This document shows positions 33,324 through 42,263 of a DNA stretch of 64,000 nucleotides, in pieces. Positions within the stretch are counted from its first letter, which is position 1; the number at the start of each line of letters is the position of its first letter. The DNA is taken from the NCBI GenBank assembly GCA_023393455.1, contig JAEWLJ010000001.1, forward strand, positions 110,597 to 174,596, in the 5' to 3' direction. The DNA is from Methanobacteriota archaeon. Its GTDB lineage: Archaea > Halobacteriota > Methanomicrobia > Methanomicrobiales > Methanoculleaceae. The position numbers were made by a program, and so were the translations under genes. Under the pieces are notes generated by a model. It did no database searches. It had not been told where the DNA came from and worked only from the letters and a program-made list of their open reading frames with translations.

Positions 33324-34628
33324 ATGAACAGGAGGGTTATCGGCCTGCTGCTTCTCGCAGGCCTCATCACGATCGGCTGCATCGCCGCGGGATGCACCGA
33401 TATGCCGCAAACGACGTCCGGGCAGGCGGCTCCCCCCGCCGGGCAGGAGACGCCTGCACAGGACGGCGAAGGCGTCGGCAACGTCTCGGCGGGGAACAAC
33501 CGGTTCGCGTTCGACCTCTACCGCCAGATCGCAGGCGACCCGGCGTCCGCAGGTAAAAACATCTTCTTCTCGCCCTACAGCATCTCCTCGGCCCTCGCGA
33601 TCGCCTACGAGGGTGCCCGGGGCGCGACCGCCGACGAGATGGGGTCGGTGCTCCACCTGCCGGAGAACGAGACCCTCCGGCGGGCAGGGTTTGCCGGGCT
33701 CGACGCCGCCCTGAACGGCGGGGACGAGACCTACACCCTCCGCACCGCAAACGCCCTCTGGGCGGAGGAGACCTACCCGTTCCTCCCGGCGTACGTCGAT
33801 GCGGCGGAGCGGTGGTATGGGGCGAACGTCACGAACCTCGACTTCGCCGGCGACTCCGAAGCATCGCGGCAGACCATCAACCGCTGGGTGGAGGAGAAGA
33901 CCGAGGAGAGGATCCGCGACCTCCTCCCCGCCGGTTCGGTCGACTCCATGACCCGGCTCGTGATCACGAACGCGATCTACTTCAAGGGTACCTGGGTCAA
34001 GCAGTTCGACCCCGCCGAGACGACCGAGGAGGAGTTCCGGGTCTCCCCGGGCGAGGCGGTCCGGGTTCCGATGATGCACCGCACGGATGAAGACGCCGTA
34101 TACGGGTATGCGGAGACCGGGACACTCCAGGTGCTCAGGATGCCGTATGCGCACGGGAATGGAACGGAACTCTCGATGCTTGTCCTCCTCCCGAAAGAGG
34201 AGAACCTGACAGCGGCGGAAGAGGCTCTCGACCCTGAGGCGATCGCGGCCCTCCGGGAGTCGCTCGCCGACCAGAGGGTCAGGGTCGTCTTCCCGAAGTT
34301 CACGCTTGAAGCGGAGTACAGCCTCCCCTCGACGCTTGCCGCGATGGGGATGCCGACGGCGTTCTCCGGTGATGCTGACTTCTCGGGGATGGGCGGGACA
34401 GACGACCTCCTCATCAGCGATGTCGTTCATAAGGCGTTCGTCGACGTGAACGAGGAGGGGACCGAGGCGGCGGCGGCGACCGGGGTCGTCATGAACCTGA
34501 AGGGTGCACCCGGCGGGGACACCACGCCGGTCTTCCGGGCGGATCACCCGTTCGTCTTCCTCATCGTCGAGGAGGGGTCCGACACGGTCCTCTTTGCAGG
34601 AAGGGTCGCGAACCCGGAGAGCGCGTGA
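33324..34628 (+). CDS. Secreted serpin (serine protease inhibitor), lipoprotein-like
   Basis: 434 residues. The signal peptide ends IAAGC, a lipobox with Cys24, followed by a Thr/Gln/Pro-rich linker and a full serpin domain (about 60-434). The hinge of the reactive loop reads EEGTEAAAATGVVMNLKG. Counting from the hinge puts Lys at P1 and Gly at P1', which suggests inhibition of trypsin-like proteases. The loop keeps the small residues at P9-P12 needed for inhibitory serpins. Serpins are uncommon in archaea. It probably guards the cell surface against foreign proteases, which is inference. Confidence 0.93.
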   Translation: MNRRVIGLLLLAGLITIGCIAAGCTDMPQTTSGQAAPPAGQETPAQDGEGVGNVSAGNNRFAFDLYRQIAGDPASAGKNIFFSPYSISSALAIAYEGARGATADEMGSVLHLPENETLRRAGFAGLDAALNGGDETYTLRTANALWAEETYPFLPAYVDAAERWYGANVTNLDFAGDSEASRQTINRWVEEKTEERIRDLLPAGSVDSMTRLVITNAIYFKGTWVKQFDPAETTEEEFRVSPGEAVRVPMMHRTDEDAVYGYAETGTLQVLRMPYAHGNGTELSMLVLLPKEENLTAAEEALDPEAIAALRESLADQRVRVVFPKFTLEAEYSLPSTLAAMGMPTAFSGDADFSGMGGTDDLLISDVVHKAFVDVNEEGTEAAAATGVVMNLKGAPGGDTTPVFRADHPFVFLIVEEGSDTVLFAGRVANPESA

Positions 34629-34667
34629 GGGGCGGTCGGGGAGAGACGGCGGCGACCGGCCGCCGTC

Positions 34668-35423
34668 TTATTTCTCTTCGAGCCGCTCGACGATCGTCTT
34701 CTGCAGGTATCCGATGATCGGCATATCCGACCCGATCACCGCATACCGCCCGGACCCCGCGGTGACGATCGCAAAGAAGTCACGGCTATCGACCAGGATC
34801 GCGCACTCATCCTTCCTGCGGCCCTCCATCACCGACTCGTTCGTCGGTCGGGCGTTCAGGAGCTCGATCACGGTCCCCCTGGCCTCGTAGATCGGGAGGT
34901 TGATATCGGCACACTCCTCCCCCTTTTGCACAATCACGTAGAGATCGATCTTCCTCTCCAGTGGTTTGATGGCCGTGTAATACCTCCGGAGGAACTCGGG
35001 GTTGTAGCAGAGGATCACCATGCTCCCCTTCACCCGCCGGAAGAGCGCAGAGATATGGTTCTCGATCGCCCATCCGCTCCGGAGGATGAAGAACGAGTCA
35101 GGGGGAAGGCGCGGTTTGACCGAGAGGCTCTTGAGCGCCTCGCGCGTCTCTTCGAGAGAACGGATGTAATCGCCCTTGAGCCGGTCGAAGACTACGTCGA
35201 CGTCGAGCACGTAGTAGGATGCCGGAGAACCTTCTTCCACGGCGATGAAGCCCCGCCGGGCCAGATCGTTTAAGATGTCGTAGATCCGGCCCCGGGGAAC
35301 CCTGCTCATCTCGTGAATGTCCCGGGCGGTCGCCTTCTGCAGCCCGACAAGCGTAGAGTAGACGCTCGCTTCGTACTCGTTCATCCCGAGGGCGCGCAGC
35401 CCGGGGACTATCTCAGTAACCAT
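34668..35423 (-). CDS. TrmB family transcriptional regulator (second copy in window)
   Basis: 251 residues from the ATG at 35423, preceded by GAGGTG. The winged helix has LRALGMNEYEASVYSTLVGL and HEMSRVPRGRIYDILNDLARRGF, followed by a PLD-like sensor region (SGWAIENHISALFRRVKGSMVILCYN). It is only distantly similar to the regulator at 11.1-11.9 kb. It is convergent with the serpin gene and faces a long empty region, so its target is unclear. An 8-bp palindrome (GTTGCAAC) at 35438-35445 just before the start is a possible autoregulatory site. Confidence 0.85.
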   Translation of the reverse strand: MVTEIVPGLRALGMNEYEASVYSTLVGLQKATARDIHEMSRVPRGRIYDILNDLARRGFIAVEEGSPASYYVLDVDVVFDRLKGDYIRSLEETREALKSLSVKPRLPPDSFFILRSGWAIENHISALFRRVKGSMVILCYNPEFLRRYYTAIKPLERKIDLYVIVQKGEECADINLPIYEARGTVIELLNARPTNESVMEGRRKDECAILVDSRDFFAIVTAGSGRYAVIGSDMPIIGYLQKTIVERLEEK

Positions 35424-36130
35424 TGCACCTCTATTGGGTTGCAACAAACTTATGGTTTGCGCCGGGATATTGATAGATCAGCGAGAGAGAGCTCGACTCT
35501 CCTCGCAAGACTGCCCTTAACCGGAGCAGCCTCCTGTTAGAGGCCGGATCCCGGTGTCAGTGATCTGGGAGACCAGATCAGGAATACCCGCCTTAGAAAA
35601 AGACCGTTCCGATAAGAGTGAACGGGAGCAGCATAGAAGAACGATCCACCTGAACAGATGCTCGGATGTATCCACCCTCCGAAGGCCGGGGGAGCCGGCG
35701 ACGGCTGCCCTGGATCACCTGACGGGAACAGACGGAGACAGCTCGGGAGCGGCTGAACCGCCGCCCGAACCGTCCGTTTCCCGACACACCTCCCGGAAGC
35801 GGACGGGCCTGCTGGTGCCCGACTATTTTCCGAACTCCCTGTCTTTGCCCTTCAGAAATGCCCGCAGCCCTTTGCCGCGAGTAGCCGATCTCTCCGGGTT
35901 GATCTCCGGGAGCAGCCCGTTCCAGGAAGAGGTTGCCTCCTCAATGGTAAGATGGCCGACCTCACCGGAGATGAACGATCCCGGGGTTTTGCAGCACCGG
36001 CCGGCATGAGAGGGGGCGGCTGCAGGGAGCCCCGGATTCGATTCCGGCCCTCTTCTGAGTTGCACCAGATTGATGTTCTGTCTCTCGAAATATTATACCA
36101 GCAAACGAACCATTTTTTACGAGGAGAGCC
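35424..36130. other. Long gene-poor gap with decayed fragments
   Basis: No intact gene is seen in about 700 bp. On the minus strand at 35823-35900 the translation RGKGLRAFLKGKDREF resembles the C-terminal end of crotonase/enoyl-CoA hydratases (EGLRAFLEKR-x-PxF), but nothing before it continues the family. At 36029-36054 the plus strand reads like a damaged tRNA T-arm (GCCCCGGATTCGATTCCGGC). A TATA-like AAATATTATACC at 36087-36098 precedes the next gene. The region appears to be a graveyard of old insertions. Confidence 0.35.
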
Positions 36131-36562
36131 GTGAACTACGCAACCACCTGCAATACCGGATCCTGTGGGGGTACCAGAGTATCTCCGTGCAGAACGCCGG
36201 TCCACCACAAAAAATCCTGCAAAGAATCGCATATCGAGGAGACCGGCGAGGAGACCGGCCAGGTCTGGACCGAGGCGGGATTCATCCCCCCGCCGGAATG
36301 TCGGCAGGCTGTAGCCCTGCTGCACCGTCTCGCCATGGAGGACGAACCGACAGCGTCCCTCTTCTCGCCCATTCTCACGGTAACGGCTAAATCCGGGGAG
36401 GATGGTCACGGCTACCGGGTCCTCGACCCTGAAAGGCTCCGGGGCATGGCGGAGGACTATGGGATCGAGCACGGCGGCAGGAGCGATGGCGAGGTCGCTC
36501 ACGCTGTGACCATGGCGATCATCGCGGAGTACGGGGCAGGCATACCGGAGGAGTACGCATGA
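36131..36562 (+). CDS. Hypothetical protein coupled to the first RND pump
   Basis: 143 residues from a GTG preceded by GAGGAG. The N terminus is Cys-rich (Cys7, Cys12, Cys20, Cys30), and the rest looks soluble, with TASLFSPILTVTAKSGEDGHGYRV in two pieces and the C terminus VTMAIIAEYGAGIPEEYA. I know no family. The stop overlaps the pump ATG by 4 bp. A short remnant with the same C terminus precedes the second pump (39071-39184), so this gene and the pump were duplicated together. A role as pump regulator or accessory is inference. Confidence 0.65.
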   Translation: MNYATTCNTGSCGGTRVSPCRTPVHHKKSCKESHIEETGEETGQVWTEAGFIPPPECRQAVALLHRLAMEDEPTASLFSPILTVTAKSGEDGHGYRVLDPERLRGMAEDYGIEHGGRSDGEVAHAVTMAIIAEYGAGIPEEYA

Positions 36563-38820
36563 AGAACCCCTACGAGCGGCTCGCAGACGCCGTCAACAAC
36601 CATACCTGGATCGTCGCCGGGGTCGCGGCGGCCGTCTTCCTCCTGGCGCTCTTCGGTCTTTCTATGGTGACGATGCAGACCGGCGACGACACCTACCTCG
36701 ACAAAGACACCCCCCGCGGCGCGCTCCTTGCCCATTACAAGGACACATACGGCTCTGATGCGATCATGCTCATCTACGAGGCGGATAGTGTCCGAAATCC
36801 CGAGGTCCTCGGTTATATCGACCATCTCCAGGAAGACCTCCGGAACGAACGCTACGTCGACGAGGTATCCGGCGTCGTCGACCTCTTGAAACAGACGAAC
36901 GGCGGCGCCCTGCCGTCGTCCACGGCGGAGATCGACGCAATCATCGCACAGGCTCCCTCAGCGATGGTCGAGCGGATGCTGCCCTCAGACCTGATGACGA
37001 TCAGCATCATCAACCTTGAACCGGGCGTCGGCCTGGAGGTCCAGAAGCAGGTCCTCGGAAATATCAAGACGATCACCAGCATATCGGAGCCTCCAGCGGG
37101 CGTCTCGGTCACGGTCTCCGGAAACCCGGCGTTCGCACAGGAGATGGGTGAGGCGATGGGAGCGGAGATGGGCACGCTGATCCTTGTAGCCATGGTCTTC
37201 ATGACCATCGCGGTGATGCTCCTCTTCTCCCACGTCCGCTATCGCCTCCTCCCCGTCGGGGTCGTGGCCGTCGGGCTCATCATGACCTTCGGATTCATGG
37301 GCATCTTCGGCATCCCGGTCAGCATGGTAGTGGTCGCGGCGTTCCCGGTCCTGATCGGGGTCGGGATCGATTACGCGATCCAGTTTCAGGCGCGGTTCGA
37401 TGAGGAGGCCCGGCGCTCTCCCCTTCCAGAGGCTGTATGGACCACCATCACGCAGATGGGCCCGTCAATCCTGATCGCAATGACGGCGACGGCACTCGGC
37501 TTCATCGCGATGTTCTTTGCCCCGGTGCCGATGATAGCCGACTTCGGGAAGGTCTGCACCATAGGAGTCGCCTCCTGCTACATTGCGGCGCTTGTCATCA
37601 TCCCGGTCTTCGGACTCATCACGAACTATCGGCCGAAAGATGCAAAAGCCATCGACCCGGCCTCCGGATCAGGTCATTCTCTCGTCGAGCGGTACGAGCA
37701 CTTCATCGGAAAGATGGCGCATACCGTTGCAAAATACCCGCTCCCCGTCCTCCTGATCTTCGGCGTCGTTGCGGCAGGCGGGTACTATCTCGACGAGAAG
37801 GTTCCCATCAGTGCAGATGAGAAGACGTTCGTTCCCGACACGATGCCCGCCCTCCAGGACATGGAGAAGATAACCCGGACGATGGGGTCGACGACCTCCG
37901 TCCCGATCATCGTGGCCGGGGACGACGTCCTCTCGCTCGAGATGCTCGAATGGATAGATCGGTTCGGAACCTACGAACTCGAGCAGAACGACAAGATGAC
38001 CGGCGTGACAAGCGTCGCAACCCTGATCAGGCAATACAACGGGGGAGTCCTGCCCGCGACCAGCGCAGAGGTTGACGCCGTCATCGCCCGGATCCCGGCA
38101 TCGACCCTGGAGGGCTACCTCAACGGAAGGATGGAGACGGCCCTCCAGTTCTCGACGGTCGCGATGGAGATGAGCGCCCAGAAGTCATTCATCGAGGGGA
38201 TCCGGAGCGACATAGCCTGGAACAACCCCCCCGCCGGCGCGACGGTGACGATCACCGGCAGCGGGGAGATGTTCACCGCACTCATGGACGATATCTCTGA
38301 GTCGAAGACGTTCATGACCCTGCTCGGGTTTGCCTTCATCCTCGCCTTCCTGCTCCTCGTCTACCGGCGGATCGGGGCCATATCGCCGCTCATCCCGATC
38401 GCCTTCGTCGTGGGCTGGTGCGGGGCGATCATGTACTTCCTCGGCCTCGACTATACCCCGCTGACCGCCGTACTCGGGTCGATGAGCATCGGCGTGGCCT
38501 CGGAGTACACCATCGTGATCATGGAGCGGTGCGAGGAGGAACTGGCAAAAGGCGTCGGCTACCTCGAAGCCATCCAGACCGCCGTCGAGAAGATCGGGAT
38601 GGCTATCACGGTCTCAGGCGCGGCGACGATCTCCGGGTTTGCGGCGCTCACCGTCTCGACCTTCAACATCATCTCTAACTTCGGGATCGTGACGGTCATC
38701 ACCATCGGGTTCTCGCTCGTGGGCGCGATCATCGCGCTACCGGCGGTGCTCTCGATCATGTACCGCCACACGGGGAGCGCCCGGGCTCCAGCCCCGGCAG
38801 GGGCCGGCGCCGCGGACTGA
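36559..38820 (+). CDS. RND superfamily exporter, HAE3/MMPL-type (copy 1)
   Basis: 753 residues with the RND plan: helix 1 (WIVAGVAAAVFLLALFGLSMV), a large extracellular loop, helices 2-6 with a sterol-sensing-like core (PVLIGVGIDYAIQFQARFDEE), a second extracellular loop, and helices 8-12 (SMSIGVASEYTIVIMERCEEE). GxGxDYxIQ and the matching GxxSEYTI segments carry the Asp/Glu used for proton relay. HAE3 pumps export hydrophobic or amphiphilic compounds such as hopanoids and lipids. The copy is about 70% similar by eye to the next pump and no membrane-fusion partner is present. Confidence 0.92.
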   Translation: MKNPYERLADAVNNHTWIVAGVAAAVFLLALFGLSMVTMQTGDDTYLDKDTPRGALLAHYKDTYGSDAIMLIYEADSVRNPEVLGYIDHLQEDLRNERYVDEVSGVVDLLKQTNGGALPSSTAEIDAIIAQAPSAMVERMLPSDLMTISIINLEPGVGLEVQKQVLGNIKTITSISEPPAGVSVTVSGNPAFAQEMGEAMGAEMGTLILVAMVFMTIAVMLLFSHVRYRLLPVGVVAVGLIMTFGFMGIFGIPVSMVVVAAFPVLIGVGIDYAIQFQARFDEEARRSPLPEAVWTTITQMGPSILIAMTATALGFIAMFFAPVPMIADFGKVCTIGVASCYIAALVIIPVFGLITNYRPKDAKAIDPASGSGHSLVERYEHFIGKMAHTVAKYPLPVLLIFGVVAAGGYYLDEKVPISADEKTFVPDTMPALQDMEKITRTMGSTTSVPIIVAGDDVLSLEMLEWIDRFGTYELEQNDKMTGVTSVATLIRQYNGGVLPATSAEVDAVIARIPASTLEGYLNGRMETALQFSTVAMEMSAQKSFIEGIRSDIAWNNPPAGATVTITGSGEMFTALMDDISESKTFMTLLGFAFILAFLLLVYRRIGAISPLIPIAFVVGWCGAIMYFLGLDYTPLTAVLGSMSIGVASEYTIVIMERCEEELAKGVGYLEAIQTAVEKIGMAITVSGAATISGFAALTVSTFNIISNFGIVTVITIGFSLVGAIIALPAVLSIMYRHTGSARAPAPAGAGAAD

Positions 38821-38921
38821 TACCCTCTTTTTCGGGCGATACCCTATACCCTTTTTCTGCGTCGGCTCCGGGAAGCGGTGGTAACATCATCGGCTCCATA
38901 AGAACTATACCCTGAAAATGA

Positions 38922-38933
38922 GCTATATATAGC
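38922..38933 (+). promoter_or_regulatory. TATA box before the second RND module
   Basis: GCTATATATAGC, itself a palindrome, lies about 140 bp before the remnant ORF at 39071 and 250 bp before the second pump. It indicates that the second pump has its own promoter. The 38821-39070 gap has T-runs after the first pump (CTCTTTTTC, CCCTTTTTC) that should end the first transcript, and no gene. Confidence 0.5.
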
Positions 38934-39070
38934 GCAGAGAACCGTCAACCGCGCAACCAGACTGTCGCGCCGGGACCTGCCGTGACTCCAGCAAACCCCG
39001 GGCTGGAGGCCTGTATACCGGGAAAGATTATCCAGGAGACCGTTTCGGAGTTTCTTTCCTTCATGCCCCC

Positions 39071-39184
39071 GTGAAGGAGGAACCTGTAGCGTCCGGTCGG
39101 CAGAATGACGACGAAAGTGCTCGTGCGGTGACCCCGGCGATCATCGCGGAGCACGGGGAGAATACGCCGGAGGAAGACAGATGA
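39071..39184 (+). pseudogene. Truncated copy of the pump-coupled hypothetical gene
   Basis: A 37-codon frame from a GTG whose C terminus, RAVTPAIIAEHGENTPEEDR, aligns with HAVTMAIIAEYGAGIPEEYA of the 143-residue protein before the first pump. The rest of that gene is missing. It ends with the same 4-bp ATGA overlap with the pump start. It may be kept only because it couples translation to the pump. Confidence 0.7.
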
Positions 39185-41439
39185 AGAACCCCTATGAATG
39201 GCTCGCCGCTGCCATCAACAACCACACCTGGACCGTCGCCGGGGTTGCCGCCGCCATATTCGTCCTGGCCTGCCTCGGGCTCTCGATGGTGACGATGCAG
39301 ACCGGCGACGACACCTACATCGACAAGACCACCCCCCGCGGCGCGCTCCTCGATCACTACGCCGAGACCTACGGCTCTGATGCGATCATGCTCATCTATG
39401 AGGCGGACAGCGTCAGGAACCCCGAGGCGCTCGAGTATATCGACCACCTCCAGGAGGACCTCCGGAACGAACGCTACGTCGACGAGGTCTCCGGTGTCGT
39501 CGACCTCGTGAAAGAGGCGAACGGCGGCACTCTCCCGTCGTCCACGGCGGAGATCAACGCGATCATCGCACAGGCCCCGCCGGCGATGGTCGAGCGGATG
39601 CTGCCATCAGACCTGATGACGATCAGCGTCGTTGCCCTTGAACCGGGCGTCGACATGGATACCCAGATGCGGGTCGTCGAGAACATCCAGTCCGCCATCA
39701 GTATATCGGAGCCTCCGCCTGGTATCTCGGTCACGGTCTCCGGAAACCCGGCGTTCGCAAAGGAGATGAGCGAGCAGATGGGAGAACAGATGGGTCTCCT
39801 GATCCTTGTAGCCATGCTTCTGATGGTTCTCGCGGTGCTGCTCCTCTTCTCCCACGTCCGCTACAGCCTCCTCCCCGTCGGGATCGTGGCCGTCGGACTC
39901 ATCATGACCTTCGGGTTCATGGGTCTCTTCGGCATCCCGGTCAGCATGGTGGTGATCGGGGCGTTCCCGGTGATGATCGGTATCGGGATCGACTACGCAA
40001 TCCAGTTCCATTCACGGTTCGACGAGGAGATCCGGCGCGGGACGATCCCGGAGGCGGTGTGGGCCACCGTCACGCAGATGGGGCCGTCAATCCTGATCGC
40101 AATGACGGCGACGGCACTCGGCTTCATCGCGATGTTCTTCGCCCCGGTGCCGATGGTAGCCGACTTCGGGATCGTCTGCACCATCGGGGTGGTCTGCTGT
40201 TACGTCGCAGCGCTCATCATCGTCCCGGTCTTTGCGATCGTCACCCGTTACCGCCCAAAGCATGATGCTCCCGTTGCCGATTCCGCTCAGAAGTCAGGGG
40301 CTCCCATCATGGAGCGGTACGACCGCTTTCTCGGCAGGCTGGCCTATACGATCGCAAAATACCCGATCCCGGTCATCATGCTCTTTGCGGTGGTCGCTGC
40401 CGGCGGATACTACCTCGACGAGAAGGTTCCCATCAGCGCGGACGAGAAGACCTTCGTTCCGGGAGATATGCCGGCCCTCCGGGATCTTGAGAAGATCACC
40501 CGGACGATGGGATCGACGACCACCATCCCGGTCATCGTGCTCGCGGACGACGTACTCTCTCCTGAGACGCTCGAATGGATAGATCAGTTCGGGATCTACG
40601 AGCAGGAAAATAACGACAAGATCACCGGTGTGACGAGCATCGCTACCCTGATCCGGCAACACAACGACGGGGTCCTGCCATCGACAGAGAGGGAGGTCGA
40701 GAGTGTCGTTTCCCGGATACCGGAATCGACCCTGAAGCGTTACCTCAATGGAAACATGGAGGCGGTCCTCGAGTTCTCGACGGTCAACATGGAGATGAGC
40801 GTCGCCCGCGACCTCGTGGTGAGGATGCAGGGCGACGCGGTCTGGAACAGTCCGCCGGCAGGCGTGACGGTGAAGATCACCGGCCAGCTGGAGATGTTTG
40901 CCGCCCTCATGGACGATATCGCAGATTCAAAGACATACATGACCCTGCTCGGGTTTGCCTTCATCCTCGCCTTCCTGCTCCTCGTCTACCGGAAATTCAG
41001 CGCCATCTCGCCGGTCATCCCGATCGTCTTCATCGTGGGCTGGAACGGGGGGATCATGTACCTCCTCGGCCTCGACTACACGCCGCTGACCGCCGTCCTC
41101 GGGTCGATGACGATCGGTGTCGCGTCCGAGTACACCATCCTGATCATGGAGCGGTGCGAGGAGGAACTCGCAAAAGGCGTCGGCTACCTCGACGCCATCC
41201 AGATCGCCGTCCAGAAGATCGGGACGGCCATCACCGCATCCGGGATGACGACGGTCTTCGGGTTTGCAGCGCTCACCATCTCGACGTTCAACATCATCAG
41301 TAACTTCGGGATCGTGACGGTCATCACTGTCGGGTTCTCGCTCTTAGGTGCGATCGTCGTGATGCCGGCGATTCTTGCGCTGATGTACCGCCTTGGCGGC
41401 CGCTCCCGGGCCCCGGCGGCGGCCGTAGTCCCGGAGTAA
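39181..41439 (+). CDS. RND superfamily exporter, HAE3/MMPL-type (copy 2)
   Basis: 752 residues, a tandem paralogue of the preceding pump with identical architecture: opening NPYEWLAAAINNHTWTVAG, proton-relay segment MIGIGIDYAIQFHSRFDEE, second half SMTIGVASEYTILIMERCEEE. Divergence is spread over the whole length and is strongest in the second extracellular loop, which contacts substrate, so the two pumps may differ in substrate or act as a heterodimer. Its start overlaps the truncated hypothetical ORF. Confidence 0.92.
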   Translation: MKNPYEWLAAAINNHTWTVAGVAAAIFVLACLGLSMVTMQTGDDTYIDKTTPRGALLDHYAETYGSDAIMLIYEADSVRNPEALEYIDHLQEDLRNERYVDEVSGVVDLVKEANGGTLPSSTAEINAIIAQAPPAMVERMLPSDLMTISVVALEPGVDMDTQMRVVENIQSAISISEPPPGISVTVSGNPAFAKEMSEQMGEQMGLLILVAMLLMVLAVLLLFSHVRYSLLPVGIVAVGLIMTFGFMGLFGIPVSMVVIGAFPVMIGIGIDYAIQFHSRFDEEIRRGTIPEAVWATVTQMGPSILIAMTATALGFIAMFFAPVPMVADFGIVCTIGVVCCYVAALIIVPVFAIVTRYRPKHDAPVADSAQKSGAPIMERYDRFLGRLAYTIAKYPIPVIMLFAVVAAGGYYLDEKVPISADEKTFVPGDMPALRDLEKITRTMGSTTTIPVIVLADDVLSPETLEWIDQFGIYEQENNDKITGVTSIATLIRQHNDGVLPSTEREVESVVSRIPESTLKRYLNGNMEAVLEFSTVNMEMSVARDLVVRMQGDAVWNSPPAGVTVKITGQLEMFAALMDDIADSKTYMTLLGFAFILAFLLLVYRKFSAISPVIPIVFIVGWNGGIMYLLGLDYTPLTAVLGSMTIGVASEYTILIMERCEEELAKGVGYLDAIQIAVQKIGTAITASGMTTVFGFAALTISTFNIISNFGIVTVITVGFSLLGAIVVMPAILALMYRLGGRSRAPAAAVVPE

Positions 41440-41504
41440 CCCCTTCCACCCCCGCTTCTGGCAACTGCACCTTTGCACCCCGGGGTGCGGGGGCGGCATC
41501 ACAA

Positions 41505-41513
41505 TTTATATAG
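41505..41513 (+). promoter_or_regulatory. TATA box of the MscS-like gene
   Basis: TTTATATAG lies 33-41 bp before the GTG start at 41546, with a GGTGG ribosome site between. This is a normal archaeal spacing for a short leader. Confidence 0.5.
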
Positions 41514-41545
41514 TACCTATCAGATCCTTCCCCCGGTGGTATACC

Positions 41546-42244
41546 GTGGCAAATGGAGACCTCACGGCGCAAGTTCTGGCGCCATTTGAGCCGGTTGAAG
41601 AACTGGCCCGTAATGTCATTCTCTTTCTCCCGAACCTAATAGCTGCGATCATCATCCTGATCATCGGCTGGATCCTCGGACGCATCCTCGGCAAGGTCGT
41701 TGCCGGAGTCCTCGACCGGATCGGCGTCGACGACGCGCTGCGGAAGACGTCTTTCGGCAAGCAAATCGAACGATCCACGATGAACATCAGCCGTCTCTTC
41801 GACCTCATCATCCGCTGGTTCATCTACCTCATCGCGATCCTCGCGGCAGTCAGCGTTCTCCAGATCCCTGCCCTGACAGCGGCGGTCGCGGCAATCGTAG
41901 CCTATATCCCGAACATCGTCGCGTTCATCCTGATCCTTGTCGCCGGGTTCATCCTGATCGACTGGCTGATGGACATCCTCCAGAATATGGGGGAGGTGCA
42001 GAGCATCCAGGGCTTCGGACTGATCACGATGCTTCTGCGGGCGTTCCTCTACTTCGTCGTCGCCATCCTCGCGCTTCAGCAGCTCCTGATCGACCTCTCG
42101 ATCATCTACGTCTTCGTCGTCCCGATCGCCTGGGGAGTCGGGATCGGCCTCGGCGCGGCGATCGCCATCATCGTCGGGCTCGGCCTCCGGGACCGGGCGC
42201 CGGAGATGATGGACCGGTTGATGGGCGGAATGAGAAGAGAATAA
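41546..42244 (+). CDS. Membrane protein with conserved MscS-type TM helices
   Basis: 232 residues with four to five helices. The segment NLIAAIIILIIGWILGRILGK and the later YIPNIVAFILILVAGFILIDWL are the conserved TM-helix repeat (PF05552-like) found in small relatives of mechanosensitive channels; the C terminus VGIGLGAAIAIIVGLGLRDRAPE is also typical. The cytoplasmic MscS beta domain is missing, so channel function is uncertain. The start is GTG at 41546 with GGTGG upstream. Confidence 0.82.
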   Translation: MANGDLTAQVLAPFEPVEELARNVILFLPNLIAAIIILIIGWILGRILGKVVAGVLDRIGVDDALRKTSFGKQIERSTMNISRLFDLIIRWFIYLIAILAAVSVLQIPALTAAVAAIVAYIPNIVAFILILVAGFILIDWLMDILQNMGEVQSIQGFGLITMLLRAFLYFVVAILALQQLLIDLSIIYVFVVPIAWGVGIGLGAAIAIIVGLGLRDRAPEMMDRLMGGMRRE

Positions 42245-42263
42245 CCATTTTTTACCGGCGGGC

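Noticed and set aside
33282..34547. 421-codon minus-strand frame opposite the serpin
   Set aside because: The serpin on the other strand is certain from its motifs, and the frame has no recognisable domain.
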